Made by a program: the position numbers and the translations under genes
Assembly: GCA_032173965.1 (NCBI GenBank)
Contig: CM063313.1
Span: 793,305 to 857,304 of the forward strand
DNA from: Sitta carolinensis
Lineage: Eukaryota > Chordata > Aves > Passeriformes > Sittidae
Direction: 5' to 3'
Length of the DNA: 64,000 bases
Notes under the pieces: generated by a model
Seen by the model: only the letters and a program-made list of their open reading frames with translations
What the model was told of the DNA's origin: nothing
The model's database searches: none
In this document: piece after piece, positions 36,041-48,437 of the stretch
Layout: every line of letters starts with the position of its first letter
Position numbering within the stretch: position 1 is the first letter of the stretch

Positions 36041-36152
36041 AACACTTCCGACACTTCTGACACTTCCTTCCGACACTTCCTTCCAATACTTCCTTCCGAC
36101 ACTTCCGACACTTCTGGCACACCCTTCCTTCCTTCCCTCCTTCCTACACTTC
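36041..36152 (+). repeat. GACACTTCC-type minisatellite
   Basis: The CCTT array grades into variants of CGACACTTCC and CTTCCTTCCGACA, with TGACACTT and AATACTTCC versions, followed by more CCTT. A 22-base segment (36063-36084) is identical to the reverse complement of sequence inside the array at 57130-57161. The Thr/Leu/Pro-rich frame across it is not a gene. Confidence 0.9.
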
Positions 36153-36154
36153 CT

Positions 36155-39130
36155 CTTCCCTTTTTTTTCTGTCTCACTCTTGATTTTTCACTCTCTTTCT
36201 CTTCCCCCACTACTTCCTTTCCAAGTGAAACCCAAGATGCAAAAGTGCTCCTATTATGTCAGAAGCCAGAGCTTCCAGGAAGGCTCAATACATGGCCCAA
36301 AAGAAAATAAATTTGTTGAGTTGACAGCAGTGCAGTGGTGGAAAGACAGATCAGATTTTGTACCTTAATAAAGCCTGCAGAACTATCCAAGGTTCCTGCG
36401 ATGTGTAATATTCCTGAGGAGCTCCTTCTGATCTCTGCCCCACCTCTCAGGAGATGGTTCCTGGAATTCCGGGTTTTTCTCCTTTGTGCCTCTGCCGTGT
36501 GCATCAAGATGTGTGATATTCGGGGCAGTGAAACAGATGATCATTTCTAAGAAACGAAATGTCTGCTGTGGCAGAATGAGTGTGGAAGTCCCGAGCATGT
36601 AATTTTGTCTCGAGCAAAGTGATCTCTGAAATATACAAGGGTAGCATGAACTACATGACAACTAGGACTAAAAGACCTTATTTTTGAATTGGAAAAGCTT
36701 TTCATCCAGAGGCTGCAAGGGAGGATGAAGTTTGTAATATGATGATTCAGGTGCAAGTGAAAAACTGGACCATCTCTAACAAAGGTCTTAATTTGAGATA
36801 TGTTAAATCTCAAAAATTAAGATTAGTAGAACATACAAATAATAGAAAATCTTGCCTGTCGAAACTTTCAAACAAACTGGAAGCCTTTTATTTTGCTGAG
36901 AATATTTAATGTAGTTTTCAGATATTTAGTGAAATGATTTGCATTTAAAAAATATTTCTTGATTCCAAACAATAAGTTTCAGAAAATAGTTAACTTCTGT
37001 TGGGTTTTTTCCCCTCCTTTCATCCACTCCCTCTTCCCCCTCCTTAACTGAGGAGATAAACAAGGAAACCAAATTATATTTATTTTAATTTCTTCTGATT
37101 TGAAAGGAAGTGAGTATTGTTTCCAATTGATGAGAAATACATTTTAGCATAAATCATTTAATTGAAAAAAATCAGTACTTTAGAATATTAATATATTAGC
37201 ATATTTTCAGATGCAGATTTTCCCACTGAAGGTCTTTCAACAGTCCTGCTCAGATTACAACTTTTTCAATGTCTTTAGAATTTTGGGTAGTGTTAGGGGA
37301 ACAGCTGCTCACAATGGCTAATTCCAGAATCAAAAATTCAGAAGTCAAGTCCTAGATGTCCAAGCCCATAACCTCTCACAACCCACCTGAAAAAAGAACT
37401 TATGTTGAGAGCTTGGCTGCTTGCTGGGCTGGGGTATAATTGATAAAGCATGAAACTAAACAACATGTAGAAGGAAAACCTCTTCTACCTGGAAAACCCT
37501 TGACAAGGCTGCATTCTGGGCTATTGAGAGTGGTAATTATCTGAAATAAATTATCTGAGCAACAGACAGGCACATAAACAGAGAGGCAGAGGAAAAGAGG
37601 CCCTTCTGAGAAAAAGCCAATACCCCCCTCCCACACTTTTACCTCACTTCAGGTCAAGTGAGACACTTCCCTCCAGCAGCACATCATGTCCTCAGAGAAA
37701 ACAAGTCCTCAGATTCTCAAGGTCACTGGTATTGTTTTGTGTCTTTGCACAGGGAGCTGGTTCCTGCAATCAGACTTCCTTGATGTCCTTCTCTCATGGA
37801 GGGAATCAAAGAGCTCCATTTGTGAAAGGCTGACAAGCCCTGGCATACTTGGAGAGACCAAACAAAGGTTATTGTGGGTGGATATCATGAGTCATTTCTA
37901 TGACTAAGACACTGGGATAAACTACCCCTTCCTGGTAATTTAAAATTATTAAGGTCATGGGCTCTCTAATGAATCAGTGTGTCTAAATGAATTCAAGTGT
38001 GATGTTCATGATGTTAAGCGCACCAAAAAAAGAACCCAAAACAAACAAAAAATCCCAAAAGAAAAATCAGGTGGAAGTAAAGATTTAGTTCTCTGTGATC
38101 TAATTCAGCATGAGGCCTTTTATTCCTGCATGTGCTATCAAAATGTGGTTAACTGGTAGTGCTGATGTGGTGTTTCTGTTTCCTGCTATTTTCTGTTATT
38201 GATGCTGGACTTGGACAGTCAGCACTTACTAGAAGCCACTAAAATACCTTCTATGGTCTTTGAAAGGACTTTTCTGTCCAGAGTCAGAATGGAGGAGATT
38301 CCTCCATTGTCATGGTTCCGGAAAGCATGGACTTTCTAACCCCAAACTACTCAAGCGACTTCTGTCCTTATTAGCAGAATTTTAATTAACAGCAAAGAAT
38401 TTAGAAAGAGGCTTAACTCCAAGTGCTGTGTGTTAGTTGTAGGCAATGAAAGTGGTATCTGAATGCAAAAGAAAGTTTCACACATGAAATATCAACAAAT
38501 ATCAAGCACCAGTGCAGAGGACACAGATTTCATCCAGGAGATTGCAGATCCTGGATTCTTAGCTGTGGACAGCTGTGGTCTTTTACAGTTGATGACTATT
38601 GGTAACTGATGGAGCAAGGAAGGGAAGACTTAAAATTATATCCTGACATACACTTTTCTGTGTTGTTGCCAAAGTCACAGCTCATTCCCGACCTCCGCTA
38701 GCCCTCCTAAAAAGCTGTGGGTTTGCCCCCACCCCACTAGGTTGCATCCAGGCTTTCAAGAACATTTTCTCCCTGGTTGTCTGTCTCACTCTCCCTTGCT
38801 GACAACCAGAAGATGATGCAATGTGCTCTTTGCTTGTGTGTGGCAACCAAATGAAGCCGACAGGTCATTTATGGAGATGAAATTGGCTGCCTCTGAGTGG
38901 CAGCAGAGCCTACAGAAGCAGCCCATAACCTTCCATTTATCAAGCAGGGAGTGGTGGGGCTGGCCTTTAGGGAGTCATCTGAGAGTCCTTGAGTGGAAGA
39001 TGAAAAACATCTTGTTCTGAGTGTCTGGTATCCAGGAGAGGAAATGAACTTGGGTTTATGACATGGGTAGCAAAACAGCAGGAGGTCAGATTATGGAAAT
39101 GCCTTTTAAGTGATGTTTGTTCTCTTGTAG
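36155..39130. other. unique DNA, no gene recognised
   Basis: A C/T-rich shoulder extends to about 36215. A short C+A-rich patch lies at about 38020-38062. No transposon recognised and no frame exceeds about 92 codons outside the repeat-derived ones. Confidence 0.5.
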
Positions 39131-39239
39131 CATTCAAAGCAGCTGAGGATATTTCAGTAGAAAGACTTGGCCGACTAACTTGGCAGAGGATCCCATTGTT
39201 CCTCACCTACGTCCCACCAATAGTGGGAATAATAGAAGA
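39131..39239 (+). other. candidate exon with splice consensus at both ends
   Basis: A pyrimidine-rich TGTTCTCTTGTAG acceptor ends at 39130 and a consensus donor, GTAAGT, begins at 39240. The 109-bp segment between is open in one frame only (the other two have stops), giving a peptide with SVERLGRLTWQRIP and FLTYVPPIVGII. The frame needs one base from an upstream exon and leaves two for a downstream one. I recognise no protein family, and I could not build a longer coding chain. A second acceptor/donor pair brackets 39592-39648, and an acceptor follows at 39722, but joining all three in frame meets a stop at once. It could be a non-coding RNA exon or chance. Confidence 0.2.
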
Positions 39240-39244
39240 GTAAG

Positions 39245-41995
39245 TGTTGGGTGTCAGGCTGTAGACTTCACTTTTAATATGCAGAAAGTCTTGTCTGCTC
39301 TCCAGGATCCAGCTGTAGGCTCCTAGACCTGCCGATGTTTTCAGATGCATGGGTACTATGAATACTTTGTGGAAAAGAGCTCCATGCAAAAGACTTGATA
39401 GAAAAAACCTCTCCCATGTAAACAGTAATGTGCTACCTAACAACCCTGTCTCCTGTGTTCATGATGACCTTTTCTTTTCATGTGTGAGGAACATATGGGT
39501 TCACATTTATGCAGGTATGCTTTGATTAATGCCTTTTTTGTTAGCCCATAGAATGCAACCCTCCTTTAAATTTCCATTTTGTTTGGTACAGTTTTTGCTC
39601 ATTGTGTACATTATTGGGCAGAATATCTTTGCTGGTTCACTTACAATGGTAAGTGCTCTTCTCTCTGGGGTCACCACCAATGCTTTTATATTCTGATAGG
39701 TTCGGTCTTTTTGTTGGCACAGATCGCTGTGACTTCATGTCCAAAACTGTATGCCCTGTTAGGCACACTGAAAAGATGATTCACTACTGCTACAGAATAG
39801 AGCACACTCAACTTATCTCTTATTGAAACAAAAAGGTAGGTCTGAAGTGAATTCTCCCCCTCTTTTGTGTATCAGCAGCTCTCTCTTCCTGTACATGATC
39901 GTCTGTGTATGTGATTATATATAGTCATATCAGCTACTTTGGAACTGTACACTGCTTTCAGTGTATAAAACTACTGTGAAAAACTGCTGTCCACAGAGGT
40001 TTGTAGCTCAGAGATGAGAAACTGGGGCACAGAAAAGCTGGGAACTAGATTTTCTCCATTTTGAGACATATTCTGGATGGGTGACTGAGGTGAGGTATCT
40101 GAATGAGCTAACTCAGAGAGCTACTGCAAAGCAGGTTTTATAGGATATCTTGAACCAAGCTCAACAAACAGCGAAGGAGAAAAATTGCAAGATGGGGAAG
40201 GACTAATTTCATCTGTGGATCCAGCCTGAGATGGCTTTTCCCCAGTTTCTGGCTCTTAACATTTTCTTATAACATCCTGGAAACTCTTCTCAACCTTCAG
40301 GTACTCAAAATATTCAGGCCTCTACATTAGTTGCTTATCGTTGTCCATCCTGAAGTGGGGAAATCCCATTGAGAAGGGATTTAATTTGTCATCTGTACGT
40401 CATTTGTCACCCAAATTGTCACTAGAGCTTTCAGGCTGAAGGCTGGGTGGTGGCTGAATGTGTTAATGTCTCTTTGGTGGCAGCAAGTGCAGTGACAGAA
40501 TTGCCAGGTATTTTCTTAAAGGAACCTCAATAAATAAGCACCTCAATAAATAAATTACAGCAACTCTGACTGAAAGCAGCTAGGAGAGAAAAAAAAAGTA
40601 CTTTTGGGCAACATCAAAATGTTGACCACAGGGTCCCTCCAGTGCAAAATATTCTGGGACACTAATAAAAATAAATTAATCCTTCCAGCCAACTTAAATA
40701 TCCCTTGACATAAAGAATTTAGATTCACTATTTTTAAACACTGAAGAAAAAAAAAATCACTTGTGCAATGTTGTTACAAGATTTCTCCCATAGCCCTTTA
40801 CTCAGGCATATAGTGTGTATCAATACATAAGAAATCACACAGAGCAGTTCATATTTAGTAAGAAAACAGGAATAGAAGATTATAATATGTACAGAATAAG
40901 ACAGGATTGAACATTTTCTGGGCCATTGGTTGTTAAAACTTTCTATCTCCATGGGGGTTTACCAGATTCCTCCATGCTCCAGCAGCAGAAAATGAGCTAG
41001 ATTGCTACTCCATGGAGCTGAATTCCTCCAAGTAAATAGCTGGGATGGATAACATGCCATGCCCCAGCTTCTGGTGCGGTACTTACTTACTCAGAATTTC
41101 CTAGCTTGTAGACAAGGCCTCCATGACAGGGAAAGATGGGATGGCTGGAGGGGCAGGGCCAGGGAGCAGGTCGTCTGTGGTTTTGGGGATATCACTGGCC
41201 AGCAGCTCTGCAGAAGGTCAGCAGTGTCTCCTCCTGCCCTCATGGTATGTGGCAAAATCTGAGACCTCACTGTCACAGATGAGGCAGCCTCTGTAAGGAG
41301 CAGGAGATCTTCTCAGGGTCTGGTGAAAACCATGCTTGTCCAACGAAGGCATCTTCAAGAGATGAAAGAAGCAAACTGCGCTGCTGGACACATCATAAGA
41401 ACCTGGTGGCAGTCATGTGAATACAACTTGTGTTGAGGAAATAGACTTGAGGAGCAAGAAGAAGCATGGAGGCACTGAAAAAGTGATCTCAGACCACCAG
41501 CAAGGTGGCCACATGTAGAGCATTACCATGCACCAAGCCACCTGTCTTCTTCCGGCTATGTCACAAAATGATGTTAAAAGTCATGTGTACCCTCCTTGCT
41601 TTATTTGGTGGGGACCCAGAGGAACTTGTCAACAAAACTGAGGACTCATCACAGGCTTTTCACTGAAAATGTTCATCATCTTCCTGAGAAAACAGTTCAA
41701 AGTATACAACTAAATTTTTTTTTGTGCAGCTTTTTTCAGCATAGTCATAGTGTTTTGCAATAATTCAGGGAATGGAAAGCTTACTTGCTTTCAAGAAACC
41801 TGTCAGAAGAGCAATAAAAGTGATTAAAATTCTCTTTATGGCTGGTGGTTGACTCTGCACTTATTTGAAAAAAGTCTGCATGTCCAAAGATTAGTCAGAC
41901 ACCCAATCAGACTCTGACATCCATGTCAGGGACAGCTGCTGCTTTGTGTTTCAGCTGTGCAAGTCATCCCATGGACAAGTGGCACAGATGTTGCC
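39245..41995. other. unique DNA, no gene recognised
   Basis: A possible but weak MIR-like patch (GAGATGAGAAACTGGGGCAC) lies at about 40011-40030. Other frames are short and unremarkable. Confidence 0.45.
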
Positions 41996-41999
41996 TGTG

Positions 42000-43730
42000 C
42001 TGCTGGTACCTGAGAGAGACACACTTTGGGAAGGTTTCATCTTTCTGTGGCCGCAATTTATGACAGCATTGTAAATGGATTGAAGCACTGCAGCAAAAAA
42101 CTCCTTCTGTCAGCAACCAAACCTGATGTCTCTCCCAGAATCTAACATTCTGGGTGCTCTGCCTTTCAGAGTGGAGATATCTGGAAATGCCACTGCTGCA
42201 TGGGACCAGATCTCCTCTAAGGCTTGGTTCCGCATCTCTGCATGTCTGTGACTGTATGAGCTGCATATTTAACTGCTGGCTCACACAGGCTGAACCTTTT
42301 GGGAACAATGCTGCCAAGCAGACCTCTTATCTGAAGCATTTTACCGTGCTCAGTAGGAGCTAAGTTCGGGGTGGCTCCTGAGCAGCTTGGACATGGTGCT
42401 GTCAGCCCCCTTCTCTGGTCTTGCTCCTCAAAGTCATGGGATGGTGCCTTTGGGGCTGTGTTTGGATGGCAAAGCAGCTGCTGCATCCAGGTCTCCAGCT
42501 GCAGCTCATCCCATGGCAGCCTGGAAACACCTTGGGCAGGGTGTGCAGCTGGATAGCTCAAAGGATAGTTTGCGTTTCCAGAGGGGCGCTGGCCTTTAGA
42601 CAGGAGACATGCTGTTGTTTTCTCACAACAGTGGCATGAAAAGCTTTGTTGAAGGATTGGGTTACTCTGTTTTCAGCAGAGGAATACTCAAGCTGAAACT
42701 TGTGCTGTGAGCTCCCATTTTGCTCTGGTGTAAAGCAGAAGGAGGCCACTAGAGCTGGGACTGAAAAAACATCTTTTCTTTGTGTGCTGGTTAATCTGGC
42801 ATATATACCTCTCGGCTGATCTCCCTTCATACCCTAGGCTGAATCTGTGAGCTGGGTTACAGGCGGTCGCTGTTGTGGCTGAAGATTGAGGACTGGCAGT
42901 CCCCAAAAAGCCACAGAAGACACAGAGGCAAGCCTGTGATTGCTGGAGACCAAGGAGGGCTGCCAGGTGACTGCTCATTGCAGCAGGAGGCTCAGCCCAC
43001 TGCCTGAGGGCTGACCACAATGCTGGAGTGAATGGAAGGTAGCCCATTGATTTAGTGAGGGCTGGGTGGGAGGAAAAGCTTCAGACACAGGAAGCATTAA
43101 TTAGGACAAGGATGTGTGAGAGGCTGCAGATTTCAGCGCACTGGAGAGGACAATGGCTCCTGCGAAGCACTAGGGCAGTGAACATGGGGAATGGCAAAGA
43201 GGCCAAACCCTGGTCTCAAAGCAACTCCATCCAGCAGGAGACATGGAAAATTTGGATCTCTGTGGAGAAGAAAAGTTGTGCATAAACAGCACAGAGATGG
43301 GTCCTGAAGGGCCCCACAATGGTCAGCAGGCAGAGCTGTAGGCAGGGGTGGGACACACTGATCTGCTGCTTTTTGGCTCCTTGCTCTAGTTGTCCCCAGA
43401 AGAACAGGCTCAGGGCCCATGACATGGGCAGCTGGGCAGGTCCAGCCCCGTGTACATCAGCTTCCAGAACACTTTGCAACTTTCTGTCCACTGCTGGTGC
43501 CAGGATAAACCTCTGGGAACTACTTTCATCCTGGTGGACTCTCCTTACTCCAAGTCTTGGTGTTTCCTCTGGCTGTGGGCCAGCCTTGAGCCTGGTGAGT
43601 GGACAGGGCGCAGGAGATGAAACTGTGGCCAAGTCAGAAGTTTTCCAATGTGAAAATGGCACACTATCATATTTTCTTGGGTTTTATTTATGTATTTTGC
43701 AATGCACACACTGGGTTTGTGGTGTCTAAT
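42000..43730. other. GC-richer unique block with dense open frames
   Basis: Base composition is visibly higher in G+C than the AT-rich surroundings, roughly half G+C by eye. Frames of 114-148 codons are open on both strands (for example 42217-42561 minus, 43216-43662 minus, 43319-43729 plus). The higher G+C removes stop codons, so these frames are expected and none shows a recognisable domain. It has few CpG, so it is not a typical CpG island. Nothing identifies it as a transposon. It could hold an untranslated or non-coding exon. Confidence 0.35.
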
Positions 43731-43734
43731 TCCT

Positions 43735-45820
43735 GGAGCTACAGGAAGATGTTTAAAGGTTGAGTGGTTAGCTTCACTTGTTCACTGACTTCAGTGGGTG
43801 TTGCCAATTCCCAAGAGCTATTAGCATAATCCAGATCTCTGCTACATCATCTCAGGCGTCCAGAAAAGTTGGAGCATTCCCACAAGAGTTGCACTCAGGA
43901 CAGTCTGAATGGAGAGGATCATTGAGCTTCCAAACCCATATGGCCATATATTTGAAAATGTGGTGTTTCTCAGCTCAGCAGTTTAATCTTTCTGAATCAC
44001 CAAATAGCTTCAGAAAAGGAAAGTTTATCAGTGAGAAATCCAAGTTTAGGCAAAATTTAATTAAATTAATTTAATTTAATCAATTTTAGAGTGAAAACCT
44101 TCCCAAAACATGTGAAATGGAGCTAACATAACATAAAAATCCTCCTCCTGAAAATATAAAGCAAAGGAACTTTTCAATGTAGCTTTGAACTAGATTCACC
44201 ATTAATATTTATGTCATTAAATGGATGGGTATTTTCCTGGCAATAGTTTGATCTCACTGGCCCCTAGGATATTAGAGAGTTTGGCTCAAGCTCATGGTCA
44301 GATTTTAGCCAGTTCTTGCTTTCATGGCTGGAGCATGAATTTATACATCTCTGTTGAGAAATAGAGCTTCATGATAGCCTCCAGGCATCAGAAAAGCTCC
44401 TTAATTGCTCTCCACAGAATCTGCTGACCAGAGAGGGTTCTTATCTTTAAGCAGTCCTGTTTGTGTTGAAGGATCAAAATCACTCACAAAGAAAACAAAA
44501 CCCTCTCCTTTCTCCTCATCCCCACGATGTTTCCAATTATCCTAGATTGCTGTCTCTCTCATTGACTAGTAGGTCATCCAAAATCTAGGACATAGTATGG
44601 AAACAGCCTGTTAGCCACTTCCCTGGCATGTCTCAGAGAATTTAGACTACACTCATAAGGAGTAGAAAGTAGACCATGATAAGGACTGGCTGTACACATA
44701 GCAGGGAAATGTTGCTCCTGTCACTCCTGAGGCCAATCCTGAGGAGGCCACTCCTCTGGCCACAGGAAACTGGCAACAAACCAGGATGAGGACAGGGAGT
44801 GATCCCCACAGAGAGCAGGGGACTGGTCATTCTCCATGTGTGTTTCACAGGAGAGCTGCTTCAAAAACTGCAGGAGGGGTAGCAAATTCCATCTGGATGA
44901 GGGGTGAGAGCTTTGCCTTGCAGGAGAAACCTCATATCCCTATCTCCTAATGTATCAGAAACCAGCTGAAGATCAGAGAGAAAGCATTTGAATGTGACAG
45001 TTCATTGAAGTCTCTGTTGCTTGTACCAAACAAATGAACAAACGAAACCCAAAAAATAAAGTAAAATTTAAAAAAAAAAACTCTGGGGCTTTCCCCAGCA
45101 GAATACATCTAGAAGCAAGTGGTTTATCACAGATTAGAATCAGACCTCTCCCTCTAACCATAAGCCTTCACCACATCCTCCTATTTGCCACTGTTTGACT
45201 GTACACTGACAAGCACTGAAAGGAAACAGTGGAAAGGGACATGGTTATGCCACACCTGGCAAATGTCTGCAGAGGCAGAAACCTCTACAAATGTCATACA
45301 CACTTATAAATATCTCTGAATGCACCATCATCCTGCTTGTTTTCATGTCTGGAAAGTCATGTGGCTCCTCCCAGTGCACACTACTTTGTGGATTTAAATG
45401 ATCGCCATTGTAAATAAAATGCTGCTTGAGTACCTATAAAAATGCAGAAGTCTTTGGGAACAAGCAAATTACCCCACCTTGTAATTTCATTGAAAACACT
45501 AAAAATAGCCATACCTTTCATATCCCAAGGAGGAAAAGATGATGGAGATTTATGCTTTTCCTTGAACACACAGATTTATAAGTCTGTAATGTACATTCAT
45601 TTCATCCATATTTATAACTGCATTGATGCAGAATCTGGTATCCATTACTTTAATCTATGTAACTTGATCATCAGAAATTTAAACCATAATTTTTAACACA
45701 TATCACCACGAATTTCAGTTAGATTCAAAAAAGAAGAGTATATTAAAATCCCAGCTGCAATTAGTTATTAAAGCTGAACTTTTTTGCTTAAATACATCTG
45801 TTTGTTCACATAGACTGTTC
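43735..45820. other. unique DNA, no gene seen
   Basis: Includes an ATTA-rich patch at about 44052-44088 and a short C+A-rich patch near 45030-45080. No repeat family or coding motif recognised. Confidence 0.5.
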
Positions 45821-45824
45821 CATT

Positions 45825-45900
45825 CTGCCTTGTGCTGGGTATTTTACTTCAGGTTAATCCTTCAACAACTCTACAAAATACCTTGAGGGTAGAAGAAAAA
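45825..45900 (+). mobile_element. possible MIR-like relic (weak)
   Basis: TTGTGCTGGGTATTTTAC followed by TTAATCCTTCAACAACTCTA and a GAGGGTAG block resembles the central part of MIR (tgctaggtgctttaca, then taatcctcacaacaacc, then gaggtag). Divergence is high and the match rests on recall of the consensus, so it may be chance. Confidence 0.35.
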
Positions 45901-45904
45901 AATC

Positions 45905-48390
45905 AGAGTTAAGGATCATATTTGGAAGAATTCCTGTAAATAAATATTTTATATCTTGGCAAAGTGAAATCAGAAATTGAAGAGTCAGTGACAGCAGTAG
46001 CCTCTAGTCACTTAGAGTGAAATGGAAAAAATAATTCCAGGCCAAGATCAAAGGCTCCAATTGACAGACAGCAGAAATTAAACCCAGATACCATTTCATA
46101 AACATGGAGCGATTGACGTTCACCACATGGTTATTGTCCAGCAATGGAAAATAAAACATCTGTACTCCTCAAGATCCCGAATGGATGACCCAGGACAGAA
46201 ATTACTTGGTTGCCCAGTGCTAAGAAGGTGTTCCATTGTTTTCTTTCCCCATTTTGATTTGATTCTTTCTGCACCATTAAAAGATGGAATACCTGGATTG
46301 TTAGAAAATAGTACATTAAAATGAACATACGTTCATTTTTTGACAGGAAGTGATCTTCTTTTTTCTCATCTTTGGACCCATATTTTACTACTCATACTGC
46401 AGGTAAACATCTATAATTCCACAAATTTCAATGGGTTTAGTTCGACTGTAACAGGTAACACAATCTTACATGAGACTAATATGAAGAGGAAGTTGTCTGT
46501 TATGTTGCAGAAGCAATGCTTAAGTATTCGCACTTCATGCTTTATAAGGGAGGTAAATTACATTTTTCAGAATAATTTTTCATTACAATTTTTCACAACT
46601 ACTTTTTTTTTCCTCTGCTTTCCTCATTGTTTTTCTCATTTCAGAACCATTCATCTGTACAAATAAAAGCAATGGAAATGAGGAGACCATGTGGGAGCTT
46701 CCTGTTGAAACTGGGTCCAGCAAGGTGATGTTTTTTCAGTGAAAAATGATCACTGAGAAGGACATTTGCCATTTAGAAAGAACTTTTTCATTGAGAAAAT
46801 TGATTAGTTTTTGTTACTATTCTTAGTCCTCAGTCCATTGAGTAATGTCTGTACTGTTGGCTGTGAAATTATTTTCCTTAGGTAGGAAATTGTAGGAGAA
46901 AGACAAAGAACTTAGTATTTGTGACACATAGACTTCAAAAAAAAAAAGGAGTGCCCTGTTGCAAAATAGTGTCTTTGTCTGAATAATTCTATTGCTTTCT
47001 TTACAATAACCTGCATATTAAACTGTGGTACATGTGGAAATGTCTTATTAAACCAGGAGCATGGGTGAAAGTTGTCCTCAGAGATTTTCAGATTTTGTTG
47101 CTGTCAGAGAAAGATCTTGTCCACTGTAATCAGAACTAAAAAATGTGTTCCACAGCCAGGTTAGTCCTATTGTGTGAAGACTAAACTCAATCTGAAACAC
47201 CAAAGAGGCACTGAAAATTAGAAGACAGAGAAAAAAATCAGACCTCCTCTATTCAAACTTCAAAGGATTTCTTCCACAGTTCGTTAAATGTAGTTGCTGG
47301 CTGGATTCAGAGGTAGAGATGCTCAAAATAAGGTTTTACAAAAGTAATTTGTTCTGTTTCAGATTTCTCTTCAGCTGCAATGCAGTTGCTCTCCTCAACT
47401 ACAAATACAGAATAAAACATCAGCAAGGAAGAAAAAGACATGTCTCGTCACTTTGAGAAATGTGGGAGGTATGCTGGGCCTCTAAAAAGCTCTCATTTTC
47501 TGTTTGATTTGGACAAGCTCCAAGAAATTCAGCTACTCACCAGAAACCTATCTAAAGCTCAAACTCAACAATATTTAGCAGAGCATCTCAAAACCACAGT
47601 GACACCCATGAGTTCCCTCTATTGTTTCTCCTGGAAAGATCACAAAAACAGCCTCTTTTTCAGAGACAGACGAATTCCTTCAACAACAACAGTGAAAAAT
47701 GCAGATAAAAAAATAACATTCTTTTTAAAAATATTTTTTCCTTACTATATCTTTCCACTTGCTAGCAGCTCAGCTTCCAGAGAGCACTAAATGTTTTCTC
47801 TCTCAAGCTACCTTCTGTTGTAACCTCCAGTATTATGGCAGCCCACACAAGCTAGGTGTAGCAGAGTAACAAATAAATCACTTGTACCTTTTGGAACCTA
47901 GAGAGGCTTCATCTTAAGCATTGTTCTACCAGTGGGCAGGGGTCCACAGTTTCATTATGCCATGAGGCAGTTCAGCCCTCCTGAGCCAGCACCCTTCAAG
48001 ACTTGTTACCATAACAGCCAAATTTCTCCCTCTTGAGCAACTCCCACCACTGAAAATATGTAAAATGACAGCACTGCATCTCCACTGTGCTGTCTGCTGA
48101 AGAGGCTGATCCTGGTCTTGGCTGCACCTACATGGTTAAGGTAAGATACAGCTGCTGAGATTTTTAAAAAGACATCTATGTTTTTCTGCTGGTGAGATTA
48201 GCAGTGATTTTTCTGTCAGTCATCGTGTTTCCCACAGCTGCCATCACACCACTTGAAAACAGACCCCAGGTGACCTGAATCCCAGATCTCCTCAGCCCAG
48301 GCAATATGTGAGTTGCCATATGTCACTGTGGGTAATAGCTGATGCTGAACAGGTGTATGTCATCACAGCAGACCATCTGGAGGGCAGAAG

Positions 48391-48392
<2 letters not shown>
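45905..48392. other. unique DNA, no gene recognised
   Basis: The frame at 47440-47790 (plus, 116 codons) starts with ATG in an acceptable context (A at -3) and has a polar central segment (KLQEIQLLTRNLSKAQTQQY) before a Lys/Phe-rich end. No family is recognised and nothing supports expression. Confidence 0.4.

Positions 48393-48395
<3 letters not shown>

Positions 48396-48429
<34 letters not shown>
48396..48429 (+). repeat. 34-base poly-A tract
   Basis: Thirty-four uninterrupted A followed by GAAGAAAATAAAAGG. No retrocopy or transposon body was recognised upstream, so it is not called a retroposon tail. Confidence 0.95.

Positions 48430-48434
<5 letters not shown>

Positions 48435-48437
<3 letters not shown>

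Noticed and set aside
36041..36152. CRISPR-like regularly spaced repeat
   Set aside because: Units are short degenerate tandem copies without unique spacers, in a eukaryotic context.
35540..36368. Frames of 161-230 codons with GRKEGRKEG or PSFLPSFLPS repeats
   Set aside because: Products of the CCTT/CCGCCCTT array and the adjacent minisatellite, open on both strands and in several frames.
39592..39779. Chain of splice-like sites (exon-like 39592-39648 and a segment from 39723) as downstream exons of the 39131 candidate
   Set aside because: Joining them in the phase set by 39131-39239 gives an immediate stop codon. All three frames of the 57-bp piece are open, so it carries no frame information.
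43216..43729. 136- and 148-codon frames on opposite strands as a possible gene
   Set aside because: Higher G+C lowers stop frequency on both strands at once; no domain, start context or splice structure favours either.
48301..48429. Processed pseudogene ending in the A34 tract
   Set aside because: No recognisable coding or transcript sequence upstream and no target duplication seen.
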